64,000 nucleotides of DNA, taken from the NCBI GenBank assembly GCA_009746045.1, contig RPFO01001984.1:24128-88127 (forward strand), written 5' to 3'. Positions 1 to 13,000 of the stretch are shown piece after piece. A program made the position numbers and the translations under genes. The notes beneath the pieces are model-generated. The model had not been told where the DNA came from. It searched no databases and was given only the letters and a program-made list of their open reading frames with translations. The DNA is from Mesostigma viride (Eukaryota > Streptophyta > Mesostigmatophyceae > Mesostigmatales > Mesostigmataceae). Each line of letters starts with the position of its first letter. Within the stretch, counting starts at the first letter, position 1.

Positions 1-176
1 AGTTTCTGCATGTAGTGATGTAGTATGCATTAAATGTCATTGTCAATGAACACATCTGCGCACACAGCTGTGTACATGCTTCACACACACTCATGCACAT
101 GCACATGCACATGCACATGCACATGCACATGCACATGCACATGCACACACACACACACTCTCTCTCTCTCTCAGTC

Positions 177-208
<32 letters not shown>

Positions 209-240
209 ACCCTCACACACACACACACACACACACATTT
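1..240. repeat. Microsatellite cluster at window start
   Basis: Consecutive simple repeats: a 6-bp ATGCAC array (about 90-145), a CA run, a CT run, a C homopolymer of about 30 bases (177-208) and another CA run. ORFs here are compositional. The stretch lies 5' of the first recognised VPS39 exon and may be intronic. Confidence 0.9.
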
Positions 241-1083
241 TCCTTGGACAGCCCCGGTAGGCGGCACCCCCCCATACGGATGCAAGTACGTCGCGTTGGA
301 CTCGCGAAAATCGGCGGCCAAACGGGCCATACGACAGGCACGTGGGCGCGCGGCAGCGATGGGGGGGTGGGCTATTAGATGGCTTGCATGCGGTTGGTAG
401 TAAACATTTGTGTGTGTCTGTGAGTGCTTGTGCTGCATGCAGTATAGGAAAATTTGCGTGTGAGTGCTTGTGCTGGTTTCTGTAAACGTGTTTGTGTGCA
501 TGTGCTTGCGCTGCGTGCCTATTGCATGCACTTGCCAGTTGAGCCGCTCCTCCTGTTGCCTGTGTCAATGCAGCTTCCCTGGTGTGGATGCAACCTTCTC
601 CCCCGTCTTGATGCTACCGGATGGGCAGTATGAGGTTGCAGCAGGGCTGCTGATTCGTTGTGTGGCGACCCTGCGAAGTGGGATTGGGGGTTGGTGTTGG
701 GGTTGTAAATAGGTTTGGCTGTCTGTGCAAAGGGCGTGAGGGAGGGTAGGGGGATGGCTTGCTGCAACAGTGGGGGGTTGTTGTAGTAGCTCTGCTGGAG
801 TGCCCTCTCTTTCCCTTGGAAGGATGGTCTGTTGCTGTGTCGAGCACGGGTCTAAGGTATGAATGCGTGGATGGACTTGTTTAGCAGCTTGTGTGTGCCT
901 TCCATATGCTTCACATCTACTTTGTTACATAGCCCGTGCGTGCCTGCCACGACCTACTACTTGCCTTGTTACACAGCCGGTGAATTCCCTGAATATGCTC
1001 TATACTGATCCTTGGCTCGGGCGCTTATGACATCATGACGTGCATGGAGGTGTCGCCACATGGCACATGTGGTCCCTGCGCAG
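241..1083. other. No gene recognised; probable VPS39 5' intron or upstream region
   Basis: I looked here for the missing N-terminal blade of the VPS39 propeller (a stretch with an LLVG-T-x2-G-type motif) and did not find it. Short ORFs exist, one at 464-712, but none resembles the family. The region ends in the acceptor CAG at 1081-1083. Confidence 0.5.
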
Positions 1084-4000
1084 GTGCTCGTGGCGCCCGA
1101 GCTTGACCTGCTGTTTGTGCTGTCCGAGAATGATGGGGTCAGCGTCTGCAAGGCAAGTGGCTGGTGGTCACTACACCGCACTTGGCATCCGTCACGCACG
1201 CAGCACCTGGCGTCCATAGGGCAGATGAAGTGTGGCATCTGCCGCACTCACATGTGACTCGGTGGTCTTCACACTGACCATTGTGCGCACCTGTGTGCTG
1301 GCACACCTTTCTGCATGGCACAGCCTTTGGTTCTAGCTTGGGTAAACGCAGCGGTAAAGGGGTTGTGAAGAATTCATATAGTACAAACTAAACTGTCATA
1401 TAACCCGCTTCTTTTGTGTTCTGCCAATGTACATATACTCACGTCAGGCTTGCAGTGTAGGACAGATAGGGGAGACAGGGGAGATGGGAGAGATAGGGCA
1501 GGTAGAAGAGATAGGGGAGATAGGGCAGATAGGGCAGATACGGGAGAAGGGGGAGAAGGGGGAGAACGGGGAGAAGGGGGAGAAGGGGGAGAAGGGGGAG
1601 AAGGGGGAGAAGGGGGAGAAGGGGAGAAGGGGGAGAAGGGGGAGAAGGGGGAGAAGGGGGAGAAGGGGGAGAAGGGGGAGAAGGGGGAGAAGGGGGAGAA
1701 GGGGGAGAAGGGGGAGAAGGGGAGGGGGAGAAGGGGGAGAAGGGGGAGAAGGGGGAGAAGGGGAGAAGGGGAGAAGGGGGAGAAGGGGGAGAAGGGGAGC
1801 AGGGGGAGCAGGGGGAGAAGGGGGAGAAGGGGGAGAAGGGGGAGAGGGGGAGAGGGGGGAGAGGGGGGAGAGGGGGAGAGGGGGGGGAGAAGGGGGAGAA
1901 GGGAGAGAGGGGAGAAGGGGGGGAGAGGGGGAGAGGGGGAGAGGGGAGAGGGGGGAGAGGGGGGAGAGGGGAGAGGGGAGAGGGGGGAGAGGGGGAGAGG
2001 GGAGAGGGGGAGAGGGGGAGAGGGGGAGAGGGGGAGAGGGGGAGAGGGGGAGAGGGGGGAGAGGGGGAGAGGGGGAGAGGGGGAGAGGGGGAGAGGGGGG
2101 AGAGGGGGAGAGGGGGGAGAGGGGGGGAGAGGGGGAGAGGGGGGAGAGGGGGGAGAGGGGGAGAGGGGGAGAGGGGGAGAAGGGGGAGAAGGGGGAGAAG
2201 GGGAGAAGGGGGGGAAGCGGGAGGAGGGGTGGAAATGAGAGATACGATTGTTTTGGTAGGTTGTTTGGCTGGCCCCATGCAAGCCATCTACAGCGCTGTC
2301 CATGTCAGAGTGTGAATGTGTTGCCCGTGAACCGTTATGCGGTTTGGATCTGGTTGGGCAATTCATGCCACTGTGGTGCCTTCAGAAGTGATCTGCTTTT
2401 TTTTTTTTTTACTGTCTGCATTCTGGGGGGGAACCTTGCAGCGAGTGCTGATCATGCCGTGGCCGCAGCCAGTGTCTGACCTAGACAACGTACCACGCCT
2501 GCCATGCCATGCCGCTGCGTGTGTGCAGCTTCCGTCCTTGGACCCTTTTGCCCAGCTGGCGCCGACCAAAGGTTGCAGGTAGGCCAATGCTTCTACTGGA
2601 AGCCGCGTACGTGTCACAGTACAAGCAGATTCTCTGTTCTCTCCGCAACACTTTCTCTTCCCTTACCATCACTGCTTCTATTTTTGTTGGTGTTGTGGCA
2701 CGTCTCATAGTGCTAGTCCTGATGCTATTCAACATGGAATAACATTAGGATGCTCGCCGTGGATGTTGCCCGTTGAAGCGTACAGTGGTGTGGTCGGAGC
2801 CGTGGTCACGAGCTGGGGCTCCCTGGACGCTTCCTTTGGTCGGCTTGGCTGGCCTGCCTGGTGCAAGGCTGGGCGTGCACTCAGCCAAGTGGTCATAGGG
2901 ACAGCATGGGTCCAATCGGGAGACTGATTACCATGACAGCTGGCGAGCAAAGCCTATTGCAGACATGCGTATCGCTCCCTATGGCCTGGCCCTGCCAGCT
3001 CGGCAAGAAGCCAGGGACTCTGGGACATGTTGCTTCTCATTGTCTACGTCCCACATTCGCGGTGACGCTACCACACTTCAGCGTATTTTGAATTGTGGGC
3101 AGTTAGTGTGCTTATTTCAAAGCGCAGGTAATGGCCATGCGTTGCGGTACCCGTCAGGTAAGGTGCTAGTGCTGAAAATTGGTGTGGTTGGTGTGCTGGT
3201 CTCCGTATCCTCCCCTCGGCGACCCGCGGGGTATGAACCTGGCAAGTTGATGGAGCTGAAGCAAAGCCCTCGGCAAGCGGCTCTGGCTGGCATGGCAGCC
3301 TGCCAGTCTCCACCCTGCCCTGTCCCATGCTCGCTGCGGACGTGTGTGTTTCGAGCTGTCTGCCCCTGCTTCACACACACATGTACCCACACATACACAT
3401 ACACACATACACAGCGTGTTTGCGTGGGACAGCACACGCCGCGTGCTGGCTGCCGGCATAAAGCGGCGGCTGCTGCTGTTGGAGCTGACGGATGGCGACC
3501 GCTTTATATTGGTGGGTCAAAGGCTGCCTTTCATCGGCGGGTAAGGGCCGCTTTACATAGTTATTATACTGCTGTAGGAAGCATTTTGTGCGGAAACCTT
3601 GAATATTGTCATAACTTGCATCGGTGGGTACAATCCGGTTAACATAGTTACAATAAGTATTTGTGCGGAAGCCTTGAATGTTTGTCAGAACTTACATCGG
3701 TGGGTACAGGCTGCTTTACACGGGCAGGCAAGGGGCAGGCAAGGGGCAGGCAAGAGGCAGGCAAGCTGTACATAGGTGGGTGGCAAAGCTTTAGGGTGGT
3801 GGGTGGGCACCGTTTTGATTCGGTGGGCGGTTACTGCCTCGCATCGGTGGGTGGCGGGATAGCCTCGACCTGCAACCTGACCAGAGACACAGGAACGGTA
3901 GCGGCTGGCAGCTCTCAGCTGGCATGGTCGCTAGTACAAGTTACAGTACTGGTTGATGTACGTGGTGCTGGAGGATGCATGGCTACTTGCCACGGATTGC

Positions 4001-7000
4001 TTGAGCATGCACGCACGCGTCTCCTGCCTGGCTCATGGATTGGTCATCGGCTCTCTAGTTAGTCTCTCGCTCATGTGTCAACGCTGGTGGGCTCACGCAT
4101 TTCTCTCATCTGCGTGTTCTGACCTTTATGCCCTCTCTTTTGTGCGCGCGCAGACCAAAGAGCTGGGTGTCCCCGAGGTGCCTGTGGCCATGGAGTGGTG
4201 CGCAGAGTGCCTCATGCTGGGCCTAAAGAAGGAGTACCTGCTCATGGACAGCCGGACGGGGGCAATCACGGAGGTGCGCCCGCCACTCTAATCCCCGCTG
4301 CCTCACCCACCTGCACCGGCAGCTTCTCGCCGCGCTCTGCCTCGCTGTCGCCCTTGCTGCCTTGTCCTCTGCACCCGCTGCCTCCACATCTTCTGCCATG
4401 GTCACCGCACCGGCGGCCACTTTTCATCCTCCTCGTGCAACTGGGTGTGCACTTGACCTTACTTACTTAGGACGTGACGGATGCGGGCAGCGCGAGCTGG
4501 CCTGTGAGGCACTGCCTGGCGCCTGCCGTTGGCACAGACTCTACCGCCCTGGCCTGATTGTGGCGTCGTGTCTGCTTAATATGGGCCTGCTACAGGCATG
4601 GCATGCCGAGATGCCGTCCACAAGAACATGACCCCTTCTGTTTGTGCCCCATGCCGTGACCCTTATTTCCTTATTCCCTTCTGTGCATGCGATGCGTTCT
4701 ATGCTGCCCTCTGCCAGCATCGTCTGCGCTTCTAGAAAGGGTAGGTGTGGTTGCAGGACTGGGTTTAGGGTTTAGGGTTTAGGGTTTAATACCCCAAACA
4801 GGAAGGGTAGGTGTGTTGGCAGGACTGGGTTTAGGGTTTAGGGTTTAATACCCTAAACAGAAAGGGTAGGTGTGGTGGCAGGACTGGGTTTAGGGTTTAG
4901 GGTTTAATACCCTAAACAGAAAGGGTAGGTGTGGTGGCAGGACTGGGTTAAGGGTTTAGGGTTTAATACCCTAAACAGAAAGGGTAGGCGTGGTGGCAGG
5001 ACTGGGTTTAGGGTTTAATACCTTAAACACAAACGGTTGGTGTGGGGGCACGACTGGGTTTAGGCTTTAGGGTTGAATACCCTAAACCGAATGGGTAGGT
5101 ATGGTTGCATGACTGCATGGGCACCCCTGCACCCCTGCGGGCATCCAGCGATGGCATGCTACGAGTGGTCAACACCTGCCCATGTCAAGGCACCAATGAA
5201 GCACACCCCTGTGTTGTGTTGTGCGCTCGCGTCACTCACTGCGTTGCACTGCCCTTATGGTTGCTCTCGTCAACCCTGCGTGTGCCCCAGCTGTTTGCCA
5301 CGGGCCGGTCCGGCGCGCCCCTCATCCTCAAGCTCAGTGAAGGAGAGCTCTTGCTTGGCAAGGTGAGGCCATGAGTAGTTGCTTGGCAAGGTGAGGCCAT
5401 GAGTAGTTGCTTGGCAAGGTGAGGCCATGAGTAGTTGCTTGGCAAGGTGAGGCCATGAGTAGTTGCTTGGCAAGGTGAGGCCATGAGTAGTTGCTTGGCA
5501 AGGTGAGGCCATGAGTAGTTGCTTGGCAAGGTGAGGCCATGAGTAGTTGCTTGGCAAGGTGAGGCCACGAGTAGTTGCTTGGCAAGGTGAGGCCATGAGT
5601 AGTTGCTTGGCAAGGTGGGGGTGGCGCACGCGCTTGGCAAGGCCATCCGGCAGGCAATGTTCCTTTCCATGCCCCTCTACTGCCTTTTTCCCTCTTCTTC
5701 GCATACCACCACAATTCTCTGCAATCCTCATGTCCCTTTTTTCCTAAAGTAAGCAACCAGCTTGCTTTAGTTGCTCCTAGAGTAGTTGCTCCTGAAGTAG
5801 TCGCTCTTAAGAAAGCAACCGGGCGGCCCTTGACCCGGAGTGGTAGCCATCCCCCCAAGCTCCGCCTGGTCGTTCTCCAACCATGGGCTCTCCCCCCCTG
5901 TCCAACCCCATTTCTCGCAATGCACTCAATGCTCTCGCTCTCAATGCACATTAAGCTCGTTGGCCGGGGCATGCCCCTCCCCCCTTAGTCTCATTCCCGC
6001 CCTGTCCATGCCCTCCTCCCACACTCCACACCCACTTGGCTCACGACTCATCTCACAAGCTTCGCACACTTCACCTGCGTTTTAACCTGACACGCTCCAC
6101 CAAATGACGAACGCAGGGCAACTCGGGCATTTTCACTGGGGTGGACGGCAAGCCCACGCGCAAGAGCAGCCTGAGGTGGTGCGTGTGCGCGTGTGTTGAC
6201 GTCTGTCACGGCGCTTCACGATGAAGCTTCACCGTTCCACCATCATGTCTGGATACTGTCCCTTGTGCTTTGTCCACGTTGGTTGGTCGAAGGGCGTGAG
6301 CAGGGGCCGCCTTGTATCCATTTTAGCTGTGATCGCACAACTGCATGATTGATGCCACCACCAGCTTGTGTTTCTCCTGATAGTCCTAGGCACCCCCCTC
6401 CTCTCCATGGGACGACCCTTGATGCCATTCGCTCATGCTTGTCGCCACACCATTGGATGCACTGTCCCCCCCCTGGTGTAGGTCGGATACGCCACTGGCG
6501 GTGCTCGCCTGCCCTCCCTACGCTCTGGCGCTGTTGCCTCGATTCGTGGAGGTAGGTACGCACGCATGGGCCGTTTGCCTGCGCATTCCCCCGCTTTTTT
6601 GGCTGCTGGCATCCGACACTACCCATCCAGTCCTCATCTTTGTTATGACAGGTCAGGGCTGTGGCCCGATCTGTCTAGCTTGGATAGCCTGTCTGGCCTC
6701 ATGGGGTGGAATCTGGGCAAGCAGGAGCAGGCTGGAGATCGTGATGGGGTGGGGGGGGGGACAACAATATTAAGCTGGCATGTAGCCCATGCCCTGGTTA
6801 TCGTCTCAACAAGCAGCGGACGGAAGATGTCGGTTTTGTGGAGCAGGTGGATGATTTCATACCACTGATGGCTGATGTGTGGGTGTGTGAGGGGAGGGAG
6901 GGGGGCCGGGACAGTGTCTGCTGTCTCAGAGGCAGGTCGCACGACACTTGTGTTCAACACATAATGCCTCTTGTGTCGGATGCTGCCTTGGAGTCAGGCA

Positions 7001-10000
7001 GTTTCCCCCTTGCCAGACCTACTGACACCCGTCAGACGCTCTCACGCCTTGCGCTTTCTGCTGTGTCAATCCTGGTGTCCACTCACCGTTCCCTGCACTT
7101 TTGTCCTGGCATCCGTGCATTGATCCCCCCCGGTTGATGCTGCCATCCCAAACAGATCCGACTGGTGGAGCCCCCCTACGCGCTGACGCAGGCGGTGCCG
7201 GTGCAGGACATGCAGGTGTGTGGGGGGGGAGCTGGCGGGCAGCACGGGGGTGAACAGGGAGGCTTTGTAACGACGAGCTGGGGGGGCGTGTAGGTGGGCG
7301 TATGGTGAAGCCGTGCTGGGCATGCTGGGGGGCCTGCGATCACGCAGGAGCGAACGAGGAGAATTATTTTGCCATGGCTGCACTGGCATGCAGTGGCGCC
7401 CCTAGTTTCTCCGCCGCCTCTGCTTGTCAACCACAGTGTGCACACAGATGACCCTGGGATGTGGAGAGTTGATGTCACATGGCCTATGCAGGTCATGTAA
7501 GTGAGACTTGCAGGTGTTTTCACGCATTGCAGCGTATTTCATGCACTCCATTCATGTTTTATTGCAAACAATTTTTTCCTCCTGTTCACCTTTGCCCTGA
7601 CTTTCAGACTTTTTTTTTGCAAACTTATAGCCCGAGGCGGGGCCCGAGATTAATTAAGAGGTACCTTGAAATTAAATAAGAGACATGCCTCTACCCAGAT
7701 ATATTTTTGGACGCGAGTTCCGATTGCCGTTAACTTGTAGTTTTGGACGGCAAGTCGACAACATGTCAAGCCGTTTAATTCATTTCGACTTTTACATTTT
7801 CAAGTAATCGTCAAAAAAGGATCACTTATATACCCGACTTCTCCGTTAAATCTCATCGACCGGGTTTCGAAACAACCCACGAACGCCGTAGATGCAGATC
7901 CAACGGAGTAAACAACGTCACGACCGACGCGGCGCCAAATAGTCGCCTAGGTTCCTAGCTTTTCTGCGAGCCATTTTCGTGCCGCGTCGTGTACCCGTGA
8001 GATGTACCCGTGAGATGTACCCGTGAGATGCAAAATCCGCTTGCCAGACCGGGATTCCGGGAACTCCGTCCAATACGGTCGTGCAGTACCACCAATGCAC
8101 TACCAATCTATCAATCGTACAATACTACGACTTAACGCCAACAGAAACTCGCCTCCAGAACTATATATTCATAGAGGCACGCCTCTTATTTAATTTCAAG
8201 GTACCTCTTATTTAATCTCAGCCCCCGCAGACTTGTCAGTTGTCTTCTCCCGGTTATGGCTAAGTTTTGCAAAAAACCTAAGTCCTAAGTCGAAACCATT
8301 TTTTCCTCCTGTTGCCAACCACGCATTAATGGTGCCCCAACATTTGGTGTGGCATGCGCGTGCGCTACCATGTCGATGCAAGGTACGACGGTCAATCTAT
8401 CCGCTAGTACGACATGATCGTGTCCCCTAGTTTTGCATCCGAGTGTCCCCTCATACTACATCACAGTGTCCCCTCGTACTGCATCCTACAGTAGTGCCCC
8501 CTAAAACCACACCTTGCTCGGTGTCACATAATCTGCTGCCGCTGCTGCCGCCCAGGGAGCAGAAAAGCTGCATGGGTGCCGTCATATTCTGAAAGCCGTC
8601 ATCCGCCACGCTTATCCAGGCACAGGGCCCCACCCATCTGGCACTGCTGCATTCTGCAACGCATCCATGTATGTACCTATAGTGACCGCTGGCTCTGAGG
8701 GCGGGCCCAAGCGCTCAGGCCATCACGCCTGCTCATCGTGCCTCATCATACCACCTCACGGCGCCAGCTCATCATGCTCATTGTGCCTCATCATGCCACT
8801 TCACCGTGACAACTCTTCATGCTCCTTGTGACCTGGCGGCTTCTACCCTCATTTGACAAGACCTGTACCCCTCCACATGCAGATAGAGTTTGTGGTGTTT
8901 ACTATTTTCGTCTTCTTTGCTTCTTCCTCCTGGTCAGGTGTCCATTTGTTCACATCGTGTGTCGATCGGGCTCCTGGGTATCGATCGGACCCCTGCCTCC
9001 TGTTCTGCCCCTCCATCCATATATTACCCCCCCCGCCTCAACCCCCCTTGTCTCCTGCCCAGCTCCTGCAAGGGCACGGCGGGCAGCATGCGGTGGTCGC
9101 GTCGCGCTCCACTGTGTACTTGCTGCGGCAGCTGCCGTTTCTGGATCAGGTGAGGCGTCAGGGAACAGCGCGATGTGTGTTGCATCGCGGTGTATTTATA
9201 CAGGTGACGGATCAGGGAACTTTCTGTACAGTGGCTGTATTTTGAACCAGATGAGGAACAGTGAGATGTATGTTGCATGTTTTCACCGGACCAGGTGAAG
9301 GAGCAGTAACAGGAGACATGGCATGTGTTGATTTGGGCGAGGGAACAACGAGGCGCTTGTATGCTCGTGCAGCTGGAATCTTGGAGGGCGGGAGCAGGGG
9401 ATGATACTATGTGGTTTTGTTGGTTTGTCGGAGGTAACGTCGGATGTAACGGAAAGTAATATCACGATTTTGCTTACTGCAACCCACTGCTATGTAGGGC
9501 GCAATGCCCACAACCCTGCGGGCGTTGCAATGTCCCTTCATCCGTGGAAGGCTGTTCGAGCCTGGAACCCGTGTGCCCTGCCCCCCCCCACCCCTTGGCT
9601 AGTGTGTGGGGCGCTGGCGGCACACAACCTAGCGCATAAAGTAGCTCCTTGCCATTTTCTATCCACAAACAGCCCACATGGTTAACATGGCAGCCCGTTT
9701 TAAAATCCATGTTTAGCAATTTGAACTCAACGAGTCAAGACGTGCTCCTGCTCCCACCCCCCATGTGCCCATCCCAAGTACGGGCTGCTGCCCCTTCCAC
9801 CCCCCGTGTGTATGATGTTGGTTTGGGCGCACGCTGATGCGCATGTGGCCACCCACTTGCATGATGTGTTTTGCGGACTTGCTTTGCGTGCGCATGGCCA
9901 CTATTCTGTATTGCCGCCCAATCCTCATCACACAATAGGCGCGCGATCTGGGCCGTTACCTTGAGTTTGAGGCGGCGCTGGATTTGTGTGCTCTTGCGAT

Positions 10001-13000
10001 GGCACGTGACGACATGGGGCCGGATCAATCGAAGGAGACAGCATCTGCGCTGCACGCACACTATGGGGTGAGCTGACCATCAACTGCCTCATGACCCCCT
10101 GCCATGGGTATGCAAGCTCAGACGTATACGTCGTCCACATTATTGATTTTTTTGAAAATAAATAATTTCTGGAAAACCTTCTGGCTGAAAACGCTAAAAC
10201 AAACAAAGAAAATTTAATTAACTAAATCCCGGGGCACTGGACTGACTTAGGGATGAATTTAAAAAACAAACAATAAAAAATTAATGAATTAAATCTTTCC
10301 TGCCCTTGGGTGTTATTCTGGGGGAAACAGCATGCAAACAACAGAAAAGCCGGGGATCTTACCGTTGTAAAAAATACACGACTGACTTGGGCGGCTGCAG
10401 GACGAAAAAACAAACAAAGGATTGTATTAAGTAGAGAACTTCCGGGGACCCCTAAGTAGCTCCCAACAATCGATCCAGGGTAATTCATAAATGCGCACAG
10501 GGAAAAAATTGAATGTGACCTACAAATCAATGATGCGGACGGTGTGCACACTCTTGCACCCACCCACACAGAGCATGGGCAATGCAGTGATCCGTGTGGC
10601 AGTAAAGAGTCGGGCAGTAAAGAATGGCCCAGTGAGCTGTTGGCCAGCAAAATGTCGGCGTGACTCCGCTCTTCCCTTGGCCCCACTTGAATACACGGCA
10701 CATAGGCATCCCTTCATGTGCATGAAAAGAGATTATGGTGGGGGGGGGCGACTCAGACCCCCCTATTATGGTAACCAGGGGTGGTGGCCTGATCGACCCA
10801 CTGTTGTTCCCATCCGACCAGATCCTACCTACGCACACCCGATATAAATTAACCTGTACCCCTGATGCTCACCATGGCTCTAGCAAGTGTGCATGGTCGC
10901 ATTGGCGCATCGGCTCACATTTGCGATCGGCGCCTCAGGCACCCATCCACCACCCATCCCCAGCACTATTGCATGCCCCTCAGTAACCCATATCCAATTC
11001 CAGTGTGCTCCACCTAGCCAGGCAAACACCTTCATGCATATGCGGTTGCACCACCCGCCCCAACGGCCCTACCGCTGACTCCCCCGTCTGACTCCTTTTT
11101 GCCTCCTTTCCCCCCTCTATCACCCTCCCCTCCCCCCCCTCTATTCCCCGCGCCCCAACCCCCCCCCTCTTTCCCCACCGCTCCCCCTCCCCCAGTACCG
11201 CCTGCTGTCGCACGGTGAATTCTCCAAGGGCCTGCGCCACCTACAGGACTCGCACGCACTCACCACACCCCAGCTGCTCTCCCTCTTCCCGCCCCTCTAC
11301 GAGCTGGCGCTTCGCTACGGCGCGCAGCCCCAGCTGCCTCTGCCGCCGCTCGAGCCACCTGGGGGACATCCTACCGAGCTGGCGTCGCCCGGCCATGAGT
11401 GGGACCCTGGCTCGAGCCACGGTGGGCACGGGTCCGAATCGGAAGGCTACGGCAGTGGTTATGACCCGGACGGCATGGGAGGTGACGTGGAAGGGACGCA
11501 CGGGTTTGGCCCCGCGGTGGCTTCTGTCGCCTGCCCCCTGGACATCCTGGCAGGTGACTCTGGTGGGGCGGGCCTTCCGCTGGACGATGGGCATGAGCTA
11601 GCGGAGTCGCCGTTTGTGGCCCTCATGGCGCTGCTGCAAGAGTTGCGGGCGCAGCTGCGTGCGGATGCCAGCAGGAAGCAGCAGGAGGCCATGACGGGGC
11701 ACGTAGCGACTGGCCGTGACGGCGCGCACACCCCCTTGATGGCGTTGAGTCGGGAGGGCACCCCGCGCAGTGGGGGCCTGATGGGGACGCCGAGGGCTCC
11801 CGGTGCTGGTCGGGGAGTGGCAGGTGAGCATCCCGGTGCTGGCAGCCCGCTCATTTCCACCTCATTGCTCGCTCGTGGCCACCTCTTGGGATGGGCATGA
11901 CAGGGAGTGTATCCCCTTTGCTTGATCTTCGGGGTCAGAAGACGTCGGGTGTCATGGCACGGACACGGGTGGTGCATTGTAGAGGGTGGTCATCTTCATG
12001 CCGCCCGCCTTGTACCTCCTGCCTTGGCTGCTTGCCGGAGACGGAGGGGAGGGTGTGTGGAAGGGGGGCCAACAGGACTCGGGGCATGGCAGGTTACCCC
12101 TCTCTGGGGGGACGTTTATCGCTATACTGTTTAAATATACGTGAGGAGTATTGATCAAGGTAAGGTTGGATCAGTGCTGCCTGGCTTCGCCCCTTGATAC
12201 TCAAGCCCATCTTATCGGTCATCCTGCTTTGTTGGTCGAGTCGCCGCGGCCAGGTTTGCACAGCATTGCATTCGCGACTGCCTGCGCGGGATGCGCGCGG
12301 ACTGAACACCGATTGTGCCTTCAATGCATGAGATCATATGGTTGCTGTTCACCCCCCTGTCGCAGCGGCCAGCATCAGCGAGGAGGAGCCAGGGCCTGCG
12401 GACACCGACAACGAGAGAATGCAGGAGCTGGTGGATACCGCTGTGCTCAAGGCACTGCTGGCATCCGAGGCGGTGCGTCGCCGCCCAAGAGAACACGTAT
12501 ATCCCACCCTCAGCCCTCGCTCATTGCCTGCCGTTGCTTATCCTCCCCTTTGCCCCCCTTGGCCCCCTTGCCCCCCTTGCCCCCCTTGCCCCCCTTGCCC
12601 CCCTTGCCCCCCTTGCCCCCCTTGCCCCCCTTGCCCCCCTTGCCCCCCTTGCCCCCCTTGCCCCCCGTGCCCCCCTTGCCCCCCTTGCCCCCCTTGCCCC
12701 CATTGCCCCCCTTGCCCCCCGTGCCCCCTTGCCCCCCTTGCCCCCCTTGCCCCCCGTGCCCCCTTGCCTCCCTTTGGTAAGAAAGTATACAAGGGTGCCT
12801 CGGCTACCCGTGCATGTCGCAAGAGCAGCATAATTTTTAAATAATTAAACCTGTTATTCTTTTTTTGTCGATTGGAATAGCAATAATAATACCAGGAAAA
12901 AACGCCCCCAATAAGGGCAATGATAATAAGAGGGAGCACTTAAATGGTTTATACGTTCAGCTGTCGCGCAGTCCCCCTACATGTCCCCTTACAACTGTGT

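Noticed and set aside
1374-2479. Long ORFs of 270-350 codons on both strands in the polypurine tract
   Set aside because: The 8-10-bp units keep several frames open at once and give only Gly/Glu/Lys/Arg or Ser/Pro strings. The tract lies in a VPS39 intron.
5236-5972. Minus-strand ORFs with a Leu-Ala-Lys-Gln-Leu repeat
   Set aside because: They are the reverse of the 28-bp donor-bearing minisatellite. The strand with exon continuity is plus.
12521-12939. Collagen-like Gly-Ala-Arg / Gly-Gln-Gly ORFs
   Set aside because: Products of the CCCCCTTGC 9-bp array in a VPS39 intron.
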